Source: Proales similis
Lineage: Eukaryota > Rotifera > Eurotatoria > Ploima > Proalidae
NCBI GenBank assembly: GCA_019059635.1
Contig: JAGVRJ010000003.1
Span: 1,736,001-1,800,000 of the forward strand
Length of the DNA: 64,000 nucleotides
Reading direction: 5' to 3'
The number at the start of each line of letters is the position of its first letter. Position 1 is the stretch's first letter. The notes under the pieces were generated by a model, which did no database searches, was not told where the DNA came from, and saw only the letters and a program-made list of their open reading frames with translations. The translations under genes were made by a program, and so were the position numbers. Below, one piece after another: positions 54,939 through 64,000 of the stretch.

Positions 54939-57894
54939 CTTTCTTCGAAAAAAATTCTTTCCTCTAGAACTAAATATGTGTGCTGAGCGATCGCTAGAAT
55001 TTATATATATTTTAATAGAAACGTATTGAGGCGAGAAAACGCTGCAACGTAACGACGTTCACTAGCACGCAGTGTGTTCAAGTTGGCCATTCGGTGACGT
55101 ATGAGACACAGCGCCCTTCATCGTGAGAGGCTTCATGTACTCCTCTCCAATGCAAAACATTCTTCACCGCCCAGAACGAAACGAAAAGCGATTTGTCCGT
55201 TGTTGCTTCTCTACTCTACTCTCTACCCTCAGGACCGCGAAATTGATCAACGAAAAAAAAACACGAAAACTAATGTTGCCTATTTCGGAACGAGCCGGCT
55301 ATCATTTATTCGAAAATGAATTAAAACCAACTGGACAAGTGGAGAATGGAAACGGATTTCTGCATTCTACTACTCATCCATGGTCTGTTTAACTTGTAGG
55401 ACCGCTTGTTAAAAGAGAGAAATTTGTTGTTGTCTTCATACTTATCTGGATGCTAATAATTATTCCCTCTTGAATTTCAAGTACCACAAATCAAAATCGA
55501 TTGATTTGGCTTGATTTTTTTTTCACTAGACAAAATTCTTATTATAAAGCACAGAATTAGTAAGATCGATCGATAGACGAAGAAGAAGAAAAAATAACAC
55601 AGCTTTATACAAATATAGGTTTATTTGCTCAAATGATTTCTCCTGGGCCTCTCTCATGCCTTCTCAAAGCTTACCTTATTCGCTAAAGAATGAATTATTC
55701 AAGCGTTTATTCAGAGCTTTGCTTCGGTTATTGCACCCAATAAACGAGCTTACATCAAGTTGCCAGTTGATTGCATCAAAAAATATTCTCACAATTGCTT
55801 CAAACAATTTCTTCAAACTGCCAACCAGCTCTGTTCTCTGCTCTCAGGAGCCAACAGGCTCAAATCTGCCCCAACAGGGAGAGAGAGAGAGAAAAGCAAG
55901 AGAGAACGAATCTTGCACAAAAGCAAAACAAAATTTTTGTTCTTTAAACATTTCCGGCTAAATTTTCTTTTATTTACATTAAGCTTTAATTAATCGAGCT
56001 GAATCCGATTGCTTTGCATGGAAACCGCAATCGGAAGTTAACAATAGCATGCAAGTATGCACCCTCAGTCTCAGTCAATTTTGTAATGGGCCTCTTCACC
56101 TTTCCGAAAGACATATGAATATCTGCTTTTCATTTTGTGTATATGTGAGTGAGTGTGTGTGTGTGTGTGCTCTGCTTACTTTGCTTCCGCTTGTTGTCGC
56201 TCAGCTAGTCCATGTCAATTATTAATAGGCAATCAAAGGAAATATACGCTTTGGCTAAGTTCGGTGCCTACATTCAAAATTGATTTTCTATCAAAACGTG
56301 TGTATGTGTTTTGACGTTTTTTTCTTTCTCCTCCGCTTTTGAGATAACTGAGTGACAGTTTATTGGCTGGCAGGATTTCATTTACCCGTTGGCTCTAACT
56401 CTCTCGCCTTCTGTACGCCATATCACTCACTTCCCTCCAGCTTTACTGACTTATGCTAATACTACGCGCCCAGCAGCTTATTCTCTTTTAAAGCCTTCTA
56501 ACTTGTGTTGCGAATAGATACTTGAGCTTTATCTCAACATCGACTGCCAGAAGAAGCATGAGCCCTTGCTATCTTATCATTAAGCAGTCCATACGCCGTT
56601 CTATATAAATTGATTGCGCCCATCAATAATCGCTCTGATAGAAACAAGCCTTCTGCTCACGCGAACGCAATCGACATGCTTAACGTATCAAATTATGGTT
56701 AATTGCTTGGGCTGCGTGTGGCCGCAAGCGAGGTTATGTACTAGGTTGACATTTATCATTTAGGAATAGGCCTTTCGCTTCTGTCCGCCTGCATGCAACG
56801 CGCTTCACCTGGACTCATTAAAAACCAACTTAATTTGCAACTTCTGCAACGTTCTGCATTTTGCTAATCAGAAACGCTCCCTGTTCTGTGCCATGCCAAG
56901 CCATAGGTGGCGCCATGAGCTCTTGACATTTTAGATATTTTAAGCGCGCGTATTGACTTTGGCCAATTCATCAAATAAAAAGAATACTCTCTTGATGGGG
57001 AGCGATTCGATGGGTAAATAGAGCTTCCTCAGAGCTCTAATTTTACTGACTCGCTTGCATTCAGACGAAGCCCTTTATAGAGCCTTCTTTGACGGCATTA
57101 TAACCACGCAACAATGTTCGTATTTAAGCAATCGTTTCGCACTTCACCAAGTCCTTTCTCAGGAATAATGCAGCCATGTCGCTGCTTGTTTCATGTTTAT
57201 TAATCAATCGGGCCTTTAACTTGGCCTTATTTCGGCACAACTGAATACAAAAACGAGTGCATAAGGACGCCAGAAAAAACCCTTGACGGCTAAAATGGTT
57301 GCCTAATTTATTTAGATGATTATTTGAGGCTAATTGTATTGGCTCGTTTGTCATGATGCGTCTTTGACGCTTGTTCCTTTTTCTCTATTTGTTCATTAAA
57401 TCCGCTCACTTGCAAGAGAGAATTCTCTGCCATCAACTTGTTCGCTTTGTAATAATCAAGCGCGGCTCTTCTCTTTTCTCTCTACTCCCTTGTCGCGCCT
57501 CTTGACTAATTGCCTTCTCATACATATAGTTCTTGCTACATGTTTTACACTGTTAGATAGAATGATATTAATTTTTCAAGACTTGTTTGGTGCTGGCGCG
57601 CCGCGCTAGTCCCAAGAGTGCCAAAAGAAATTATCCTTCTTTTCTAAAGCGTCATTCATTATTTTGGATTTCCAATACCTCGGGCCAACTTTTGTTTTGA
57701 TACTGTCATGCTATTGATCATCTAACATTTTATGCTCTTTTAATTTTCATTTTTGCCTTTTGCATTTTCCATTCACTGATCGGATTTTTCTCATCTGTTT
57801 TTTTTTTTCTAGAAATCTAATGTTATTGAAATGCTCTTGATTATTCAATGAAACGCTTGCATCCGATTGTGGCTGGAATTCGCAAACCAAAAAA
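54939..57894. other. Long non-coding region upstream of acetylcholinesterase
   Basis: About 3 kb with no supported gene. It includes a (GT)n tract at about 56147-56170, a GA block near 55880-55910 and T-rich stretches before 57895. It should hold the SEC61G promoter and the acetylcholinesterase regulatory region. Confidence 0.5.
56143..56171. repeat. (GT)n microsatellite
   Basis: A run of GT dinucleotides about 25 bp long, seen directly. A shorter (CA)n run lies at 10268-10283. Confidence 0.7.
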
Positions 57895-60130
57895 ATGATC
57901 TACCTCCAGATCGCTGTGACAGTTTTCATTTGGAACCTTGCTGCCACAAAGAACATCAGAAGCACGTTTCCTGACCCCAACTCAGAATATGCTATTAAGA
58001 ATGAGGCGCCTAATGATGATCAGGATACACTACGAAGGCAAAATAAACCCAAAATCGACGAGCAGGATGAGCTGCTTGTCAACACTGAAAACGGCTATGT
58101 GCGTGGAAAAGCTTTCTACGTAGATCACCACCTTCCGTCGAACAAGAACTCGCCCTTCGGACGCGAAAAGTACCGAGTCAATGGCTGGCTGGGTATTCCT
58201 TTCGCAGAGAAACCGATCGGCGATCTAAAATTCAAAAGGCCCGTTCCTGTTAATAATTGGCAAGGAGTTTTGAACGCGACCAAGCCACCAAACAGCTGCT
58301 ATCAGCTATTTGACACAGTAATACAAAACTTTGCGGGTGTAGACATGTGGAACGCCAACACCGATGTTAGCGAAGACTGTCTATACTTGAATGTATGGAC
58401 ACCGCATCCAATGCCAAGAAATGCTCCAGTTATGGTAAGGGCGACCATTTCAACTAAAAAGTTATTGACCTCATTGATGAAATGAAACAAATTTGAAACA
58501 GGTCTGGATTTACGGAGGCGGATTCTATTCGGGAACATCAACTTTAAAAGTGTACGATCCGAAGATAATTGTGTCGGAAACACAGGTGGTCTTTGTAAGC
58601 ATCCAGTACCGTGTGTCAATATTCGGCTTTCTTTACTTGGACGACGAGGACGCGCCTGGAAATCAAGGCCTACTCGATCAATATGTGGCACTCAAATGGA
58701 TTCACAACAATATTCAATATTTTGGAGGGGACAGCACCAAGATCACAATTATGGGCGAAAGTGCTGGAGCAGTGAGCGTTAGTTTGCATCTTCTTTCCAG
58801 CCTTTCAGCGCCACTGTTCAGAAGTGCAATTATGCAAAGTGGCTCTGCGCTTGCCGATTGGGGCTTCCTGAAAAACGAGTACGCCCTGGAGCGATACGGT
58901 GGAGCAATAGAAAGCTTTGGATGCAACGGCACTGTGAAGCAAAAAATCGAATGCGCCAAAAAGATCGACCCAAAAAAAGCCATCGAAATGGCAGACGCAT
59001 ATTTCTTCAGTCATGCGATTCATGGCATCGCACAATTCACCTTTTTGCCCGTAGTCGATAACTACTTCCTCAACGAAGAGCCAATTTACCTTCTTAATAG
59101 GGGCAAGTTCAAAAAATGTCCCATTCTGCTTGGCAGCAATGCAGACGAAGGCAACTGGTTCTTTGTGTACGCATTTCCTGAGTACCGGAATATGTCTAGC
59201 CCCCCAGTAGTTAACTACGAGCTCTATAAAGAGTTCGTACTCAGTCTGTTTTATTTTTACCCGCAGCATCCGTCGGTTGGAACAGCATCTCTTGTAAATG
59301 CCATCATGTACCGATACACCAATTGGGACAATGTGCATAATGTATATTCAAACTTTAAAAATCTAGACGATGCTGCCGGCGACTTTCATTTTGTTTGTCC
59401 AGTTATTGACTTTGGCAACATGTATGCCATGGATAATCAAGATGTTTATATGTACTATTATACGCAGCGTAGTTCTCGTCACCACTGGCCCGAGTGGTTC
59501 GGTGTGATGCACGGCGATGAGATTTCATTCGTATTCGGCGAACCTCTGAATCCGAGTGAGAATTACACTTTCGAAGAAAAGATCTTGTCGCGAAAAATGC
59601 TTAAATACTGGTCCAACTTTGTCAAGTACAACAATCCGAACGGAATGAGCGACGAAAAAGACCCAGACAAGGAATTGATTAATAACGAGAACCTGCACGA
59701 ATTGTTTAGCGACCAGTTCCTCACCAGAAGCAATCAGGTCCTCACTCAAACCATGGCGCAATACATAGAGCCGTGGCCCAAGTATGAGATCAGACTGGAC
59801 CCATTCAGTGATCGGCAGCGAGCCTACCTCGAGCTGAACTCAAAAGGAATTCGACTCGATTACAACATTAGAGCAGAGTACTGCACTTTCTGGGGCTCGT
59901 ATATACCCCAGCTCATGCTAACCGAATGTAAGTAGAAACCAGCTCCTATTTCAAGACCGATCTAATCGTGAGCAAATTAAAATGTTCCAGCTCGGCTACA
60001 ATCTGGTGCTTGTGTCGAAAAACTACGCCTCCAAGAACCAAGCAACTCGACCACAAGAAATGAACGGACTTTTCTCAGCGTTTTTTCTCTGTTTTTATTT
60101 ATTCTCAACAACTTGTTTAACCGTTTCTAA
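57895..60130 (+). CDS. ACHE: Acetylcholinesterase, GPI-anchored type
   Basis: Three exons: 57895-58434, 58502-59927 and 59991-60130; 701 residues. It has a signal peptide and an acidic pre-region to about residue 60, then the alpha/beta-hydrolase domain. The catalytic Ser is in GESAG (about residue 267), the Glu in SNADEG and the His in MHGDEI. GGGF forms the oxyanion hole. MWNANTDVSEDCLYLN keeps the choline-site Trp region. Cys pairs NSC/EDC, GC/EC and VC/EYC fit the three AChE disulfides, and a free Cys near the end (GACVEK) suits a dimer bridge. The last exon ends in a hydrophobic tail (TFLSVFSLFLFIL), a GPI-attachment signal. It should hydrolyse acetylcholine at cholinergic synapses. Confidence 0.88.
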
Positions 60131-60693
60131 TCAGACATAGGAGTCGATTATTTTAGTTTTGCCAGTCTAATCATCGAATAAAAGTTTCTGTGATCGGCTT
60201 GATTCAAATTGAACAGAAAAAGATTTTTTAAAAAGACTTGATTCAGACCACCGTGATCTGAAATCGCAAGGAGAACTTTGGGTTGAAAAGCTCTATCAAA
60301 TTGTTATTATTCATACTCGACAAACAAAAACACCGCTATAGTCTCGCATTTTTATAAAAGAGTGCTCGAAAGTAGACTGTTTACAACTGTCTCTGGGAAC
60401 ACTTAAGCCCAACCCATCTCCAGCCTCGTTTTCCAAGTATTGAGCCGAAATCCTAACCCTAATCATAAACCCTTGACCCTAATTACAAATACCATGTGGC
60501 CATGAAATACCATGAGGATGGGCGAGAAAATTTTCCCTTTTAAATAATATTTACTTTAACGTTTCCATTTGTTCTTGCTTGTTTTATTGGTCATTTGTTT
60601 CAAAATTTCAAAGGAAACGTAGCACTAGATCGCTCTGGTCATGATGTCTGTGTGAATGCTCAATTTTGGGATCTTTGAGAGGCTGGATCAACC
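60131..60693. other. Convergent 3' region
   Basis: Between the stops of acetylcholinesterase (+) and the two-TM gene (-). It holds an AATAAA near 60176, a short diverged repeat at about 60347-60425 (twin near 63057) and CCTAACCCTAA near 60454. Confidence 0.45.
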
Positions 60694-61138
60694 TTAGTAG
60701 ACGTCTGAAACCCCGTGTACTACTGGCCGTGTAATTGTCTCTGTCATCTTGTTGGGTCGTAAGTACATGTACATTTGCTCTTGGGCAATCTTGCTGTATA
60801 ACTGACGAGTTGCTGCACTTCGTCGCTGGTTGTAGACCAGGAGAGGAATGCAAATGATCAAACTGCTGAGTAAGAGAACAGCGCTCACTCCGACAGCCAT
60901 TATTTTCCAAGGAAGAACCTGTGAGCCTTGTCCGACACAAATTAATCAACTGAAAGGGTTTCAAGCTATTTAAAAAGAAGTGATTACTGTTATTAGGGAT
61001 CGCCAAACAAATGAGAACGATTGTTGTTACTAGGCCCGCGAGACCGAGAACAAAGACGACCGATACTAAAAAGAAGATGCAAAATGATCGTTGGCGCTCA
61101 CTCATTCTCTGCCAGCATGACTCTCCGCTTTCATCCAT
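60694..61138 (-). CDS. Small two-TM membrane protein, unrecognised
   Basis: Two exons, 61138-60988 and 60926-60694, joined in phase; 127 residues. TM1 (about 20-46, CIFFLVSVVFVLGLAGLVTTIVLICL) and TM2 (about 64-84, VSAVLLLSSLIICIPLLVY) are separated by a loop with NN and LPWK. The cytosolic tail has several Tyr (LYSKIAQEQMYMYLRP and VSDVY at the end). I do not recognise the family. A good donor and acceptor that keep the frame through two membrane helices support it as real. Confidence 0.6.
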
Positions 61139-61686
61139 TTTGTCAAGTCCTAGTCCACTTTCTTTTTAAAGGGGTAATCTATTGCGAACTAAGCGAGAAA
61201 ATGGCTCGAGTCGCAGAAAAAAGCATCTACCTACCTTTCGCAGCCACTTAAAGTCTTTTAAAGCCGGAATTTTACAGGGTCGCTAAATCATCTGAAAAAC
61301 TCTTTTCGTTTATTTTGTGAATGTGCAAATTATTCGCATGCCAACACCGTAACCAATTGGTGGTCCAAATTAAGTTTAGACATTTCTGCAGCTCGAAACA
61401 TAAACAAAGAAGCCTTGAGATGCCAGAAAAGCAAACAAATTTTTGAAAAGCAAATCAACATGCTGACTCGGATTAGCAAAATGCTTTAGATTCAAAATTT
61501 TGAGAAACCGGCAGGGCCAGAGAACCGAATTATTGGCGCATTTAGAAGCGAATCTCGCTTTTGGTTGGGCAGAATTTACTTGATGAGAGGAGCTATGATA
61601 TTTGACGCTGTCTGAACAGACCCTATTGGCCAGCCAAAAGCATTCAGACTTTTTACTTTAGCCACTTGATCGAGTTTTGTTTATTT
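61139..61686. other. Spacer, no gene seen
   Basis: 548 bp between two minus-strand genes, holding the promoter of the two-TM gene and the 3' UTR of REC114. Confidence 0.4.
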
Positions 61687-62680
61687 TTACTTTTGAACTG
61701 TTGTTTTTAATATTGTTTCTACTTTTCTTACAAAATTTGGAAATGAAGGATCTAATAAGCAACAAGTCACAAAACTTTCCAGAGATTGGTTTTCTTCGTT
61801 TCTCAGCATAAACTCATCAGTCTTATCCCTATAGAAAAGGGGAAGCTGGTGATGCTTCTTCTCCAAAATCAGCTTTCAGATTTAAATTGGGTTAAAAGTG
61901 TTGAACAAAGATCGAATTAGGTGCTCTCGGAATTTAAATGAAAATACCTCAAAGATTTGCTGCAGTTCTTAAAAATCAAATCGAATAGAAAATCAAAAAG
62001 TCAGAGAAAAAAGAAAAAGAGCAGGCCTCACCTAATGTGTTCGAAGTAGGGGAAAGCGTCGAAAGCCTATTGTCTTCTTTTGCCGATTTGTTGGTTTGCT
62101 TAGTCTTTGTTGGACATTTTCCGTCCAAAGGCATCACGGTTATGAATCTAGACAATTGTTGTAGGAAATCGTTGCAATGCTCTTGGCCCGTCTTCCCAGA
62201 GTTGGCTGAAAATTGAATTCGAAACTTACGCAAAGTGTCCTTCATTTGAGATTAAAACGAAAAATATTTTGAATAGAATGCATTGGCAATTATGGAAGCA
62301 AAAAGCAATACTCTATCTTTCTGCATTATGAGCACGCTATCTTCTTTGAAGATTGCCTTGATGCTCTCCTCTTCCTTCCATAAATTCATAAACTCCTGAA
62401 AGCGTTGCGTTAATGTGCTCTTTAGCCTCAATTCAAAAAACTACCTGAATTTCACTTTCGTATTTTATCATGAGGAAGTTCGTCGGCGTCAAACAAAGAA
62501 CTATCGGAACATCAAGGTGTCGGGCCTCGAGCGACTTGAAAAGAGATAGAACGCTCTGTTTTTCGTTTGTATTTGGGTTTACTTTACATGCCAACAACCG
62601 GCTGTTTGGTTAAATCTCGAGTATTTGGCCAAAATCCAGCTCTTAGTAAAGTTTAAGCTTTCAAAATTCAAGGCAGCCAT
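61687..62680 (-). CDS. REC114: REC114 meiotic recombination protein
   Basis: Six short exons: 62680-62588, 62555-62445, 62395-62312, 62239-62032, 61967-61948 (only 20 nt) and 61872-61687; 233 residues. The N-terminal half forms the PH-like domain (ILAKYSRF, LTPTNFLMIKYE), with the most telling block FRIQFSANSGKTGQEHCNDFLQQLSRFITV. It matches the vertebrate phrase with the same FR-x-QFS and EHC spacing. A polar linker follows. The C-terminal helix (SFVTCCLLDPSFPNFVRKVE) matches the REC114 end that binds MEI4. Family knowledge: REC114-MEI4 helps SPO11 make programmed double-strand breaks in meiosis. All joins keep frame. The stop overlaps a poly(A)-like AATAAA. Confidence 0.82.
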
Positions 62681-63766
62681 TTTGATTCACTTGTTTTATC
62701 GTTATGACTAGTTCTGTGTCGAAAAAAAGACCTTCAGTCGCGAAACAGAATGCAAAAACAATTTAACTTGTCTAAAAATGCAGTTGTTGGAAAGTTTATC
62801 AGGCTTGAAGATCGAAATTTTGGGCGAAAAAGCTTTCTGTTGGTTTTTTTACACAAAGTAAACAGGTTTTTATCAGATGATGATCATGAGATCAATTGCC
62901 GAGCCTGGTGTCGTCAAAAAACACTATTACCCAGCTCACTGTTCTAGACTCATGTTCCGTCAAATCTAAATTCACCAGGGCTTGCGATTCTTTCTCCAGA
63001 AAAGCCAAATCGAAATTTTACTGAACCATAATGGCCAATCCAAAAGCCGGCCAAGGACTCGCGTATGGATAAAAGAGTGCTTAAAAGTAAACTGTTTACA
63101 TTTGTCGCTCGGGGACTCTTTCGTCCAGCCTCGTTTTTCGAAGTTTACTCTAAAATCGAGGGATGGCCAATTAGTAATTTGAATCTTGCATCCTCACGAA
63201 CCTCTATAATTATATTACTTCTATTTATTATTCATTCGAGTTTACCTCTTGAATATGGAGATATATGTTTTCTCGGTTCGATCTTGTTTTCGCGCAAACA
63301 ATAGGGCTAATTTAAAGTATATTGACGTCTGCTCGCAATATGACTCGATAAGTTCCTTTGCGTGCATCGTGACGAATTATTACGATTCAAACAAAACTCG
63401 TGGTGGGATCAAGCACAATGAGTGCAATATTTTCAAACATATGACGGAGCCTCTCGGTTAAATATTCCTCGGCCAGACTCATTGGGGACCAGAGTTGCGG
63501 TTTGCGTCATTATTCCGACGACGGACTCTCTTTAGGAATCTGAAGTAGAGTCATTTGCCCGGTGACTCAACGAGTGAGTTGCTGAATTAAGCGAATTGGC
63601 GCGAAATAACTTTTGCCTTTTAATTAAGCCGATTTCGTTTAGAATCTCACTTAGCGGTCTTTGCGCTCTCTCTTTCAGTCTTAACTTGAAAGACTTAAGA
63701 CTGAAAGCGTCTAGAATTGTTGAAAGGAAGAACACAATTGAACAAGTTTTCGTTCGTATCAAACAG
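62681..63766. other. Region between REC114 and the right-edge gene
   Basis: Divergent spacer of about 1.1 kb. At about 63057-63135 lies the twin of the diverged repeat near 60347. The frames 62982-63182 and 63065-63304 run through it and have no domain. Confidence 0.4.
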
Positions 63767-64000
63767 ATGCTATCAAAACGGGCCACGATTGCTCTACTTG
63801 TAGCAGTTTTCTTGCTGCTTTTCAGCTGGCTATGTTTTTTGTTTGTTCTGCCCAATTTCATTCAAACATTACAAACAGATAGTCGCTCTCATTTTGAGCT
63901 CAGCCTTCCAATATTTATATTTAGCCTTAACAGTTCGGGAAGCAAATTGAGCCGATCTTGTGGCGTCTCCTCATCGTTACCGGTATCAAGAATTATTGCG
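63767..64000 (+). CDS. Partial type II membrane protein, runs off window
   Basis: An open frame from the ATG at 63767 to the window end (78 codons). Basic residues (MLSKRA) precede a signal anchor (TIALLVAVFLLLFSWLCFLFVL). A hydrophilic stretch follows, as in Golgi glycosyltransferases or sulfotransferases. The catalytic part is outside the window, so the identity is open. An intron could start within the last 150 nt. Confidence 0.4.
   Translation, partial: MLSKRATIALLVAVFLLLFSWLCFLFVLPNFIQTLQTDSRSHFELSLPIFIFSLNSSGSKLSRSCGVSSSLPVSRIIA

Noticed and set aside
58302-59761. Antisense frames across acetylcholinesterase
   Set aside because: Mirror frames of a real coding exon with no features of their own.
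60454-60485. Telomere-like CCTAACCCTAA
   Set aside because: Fewer than two clean units, so chance is a good explanation.

Overview
This is a gene-dense piece of animal nuclear genome. It holds spliced genes with GT-AG introns mostly 45-65 nt long, AATAAA-type poly(A) signals and AT-rich spacers. The gene set is metazoan: tetraspanin, LAMP, neurabin, neuropeptide-type GPCRs, a GPI-type acetylcholinesterase, kinesin-3, XLF, REC114 and GASZ. Short introns, close gene spacing and an acetylcholinesterase of arthropod/nematode flavour suggest a small compact-genome invertebrate such as a mite-like or other ecdysozoan animal. The phylum cannot be fixed from this window. No rRNA, CRISPR array or recognisable transposon was seen, and a visual scan found no convincing tRNA.

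Layout. 1-9.8 kb: an intronless GPCR (+), then a minus-strand run of ZNHIT2, PRMT9 and two LAMP-type lysosomal membrane proteins. 9.8-12.7 kb: non-coding, low-complexity DNA. 12.7-21.4 kb: intronless neurabin (+), a Tctex1-domain protein (-), a tetraspanin (-) and an unrecognised Ser-rich protein (+). 22.6-27.8 kb: CPTP (+), the pseudophosphatase MTMR9 (-), ATP synthase subunit g (+) and XLF/NHEJ1 (+). 28-30.6 kb: two TMEM272-like paralogs, head to head. 31-41 kb: two tandem KIF28/KLP-6-type kinesin-3 genes and an inverted copy of a 164-bp promoter-like element. 41-44 kb: a neuropeptide-type GPCR (-) and PFDN2 (-). 44.5-51 kb: MRPS28 (+), ASZ1/GASZ (+) and LRCH (-). 53-55 kb: TDP2 (-) and SEC61G (-). 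57.9-64 kb: acetylcholinesterase (+), a small two-TM protein (-), REC114 (-) and the start of a type II membrane protein that runs off the window.

How the genes relate. Most neighbours are unrelated housekeeping or neuronal genes packed tightly. Themes recur: DNA-break biology (XLF joins ends, TDP2 removes topoisomerase 2 adducts, REC114 helps make meiotic breaks), germline defence (ASZ1), signalling at neurons (GPCRs, neurabin, acetylcholinesterase, KLP-6-type motors) and lysosome/endosome membranes (LAMPs, tetraspanin, MTMR9). The most unusual locus is the kinesin pair. The motor halves are almost identical, introns included, while the tails have diverged. Both proteins appear to end in a CaaX prenylation box, and the promoter-like element lies in opposite orientation before each gene.

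Exon models were joined by hand from reading frame, splice consensus and family homology. Homologies are recognised from memory of the families, not from database searches.
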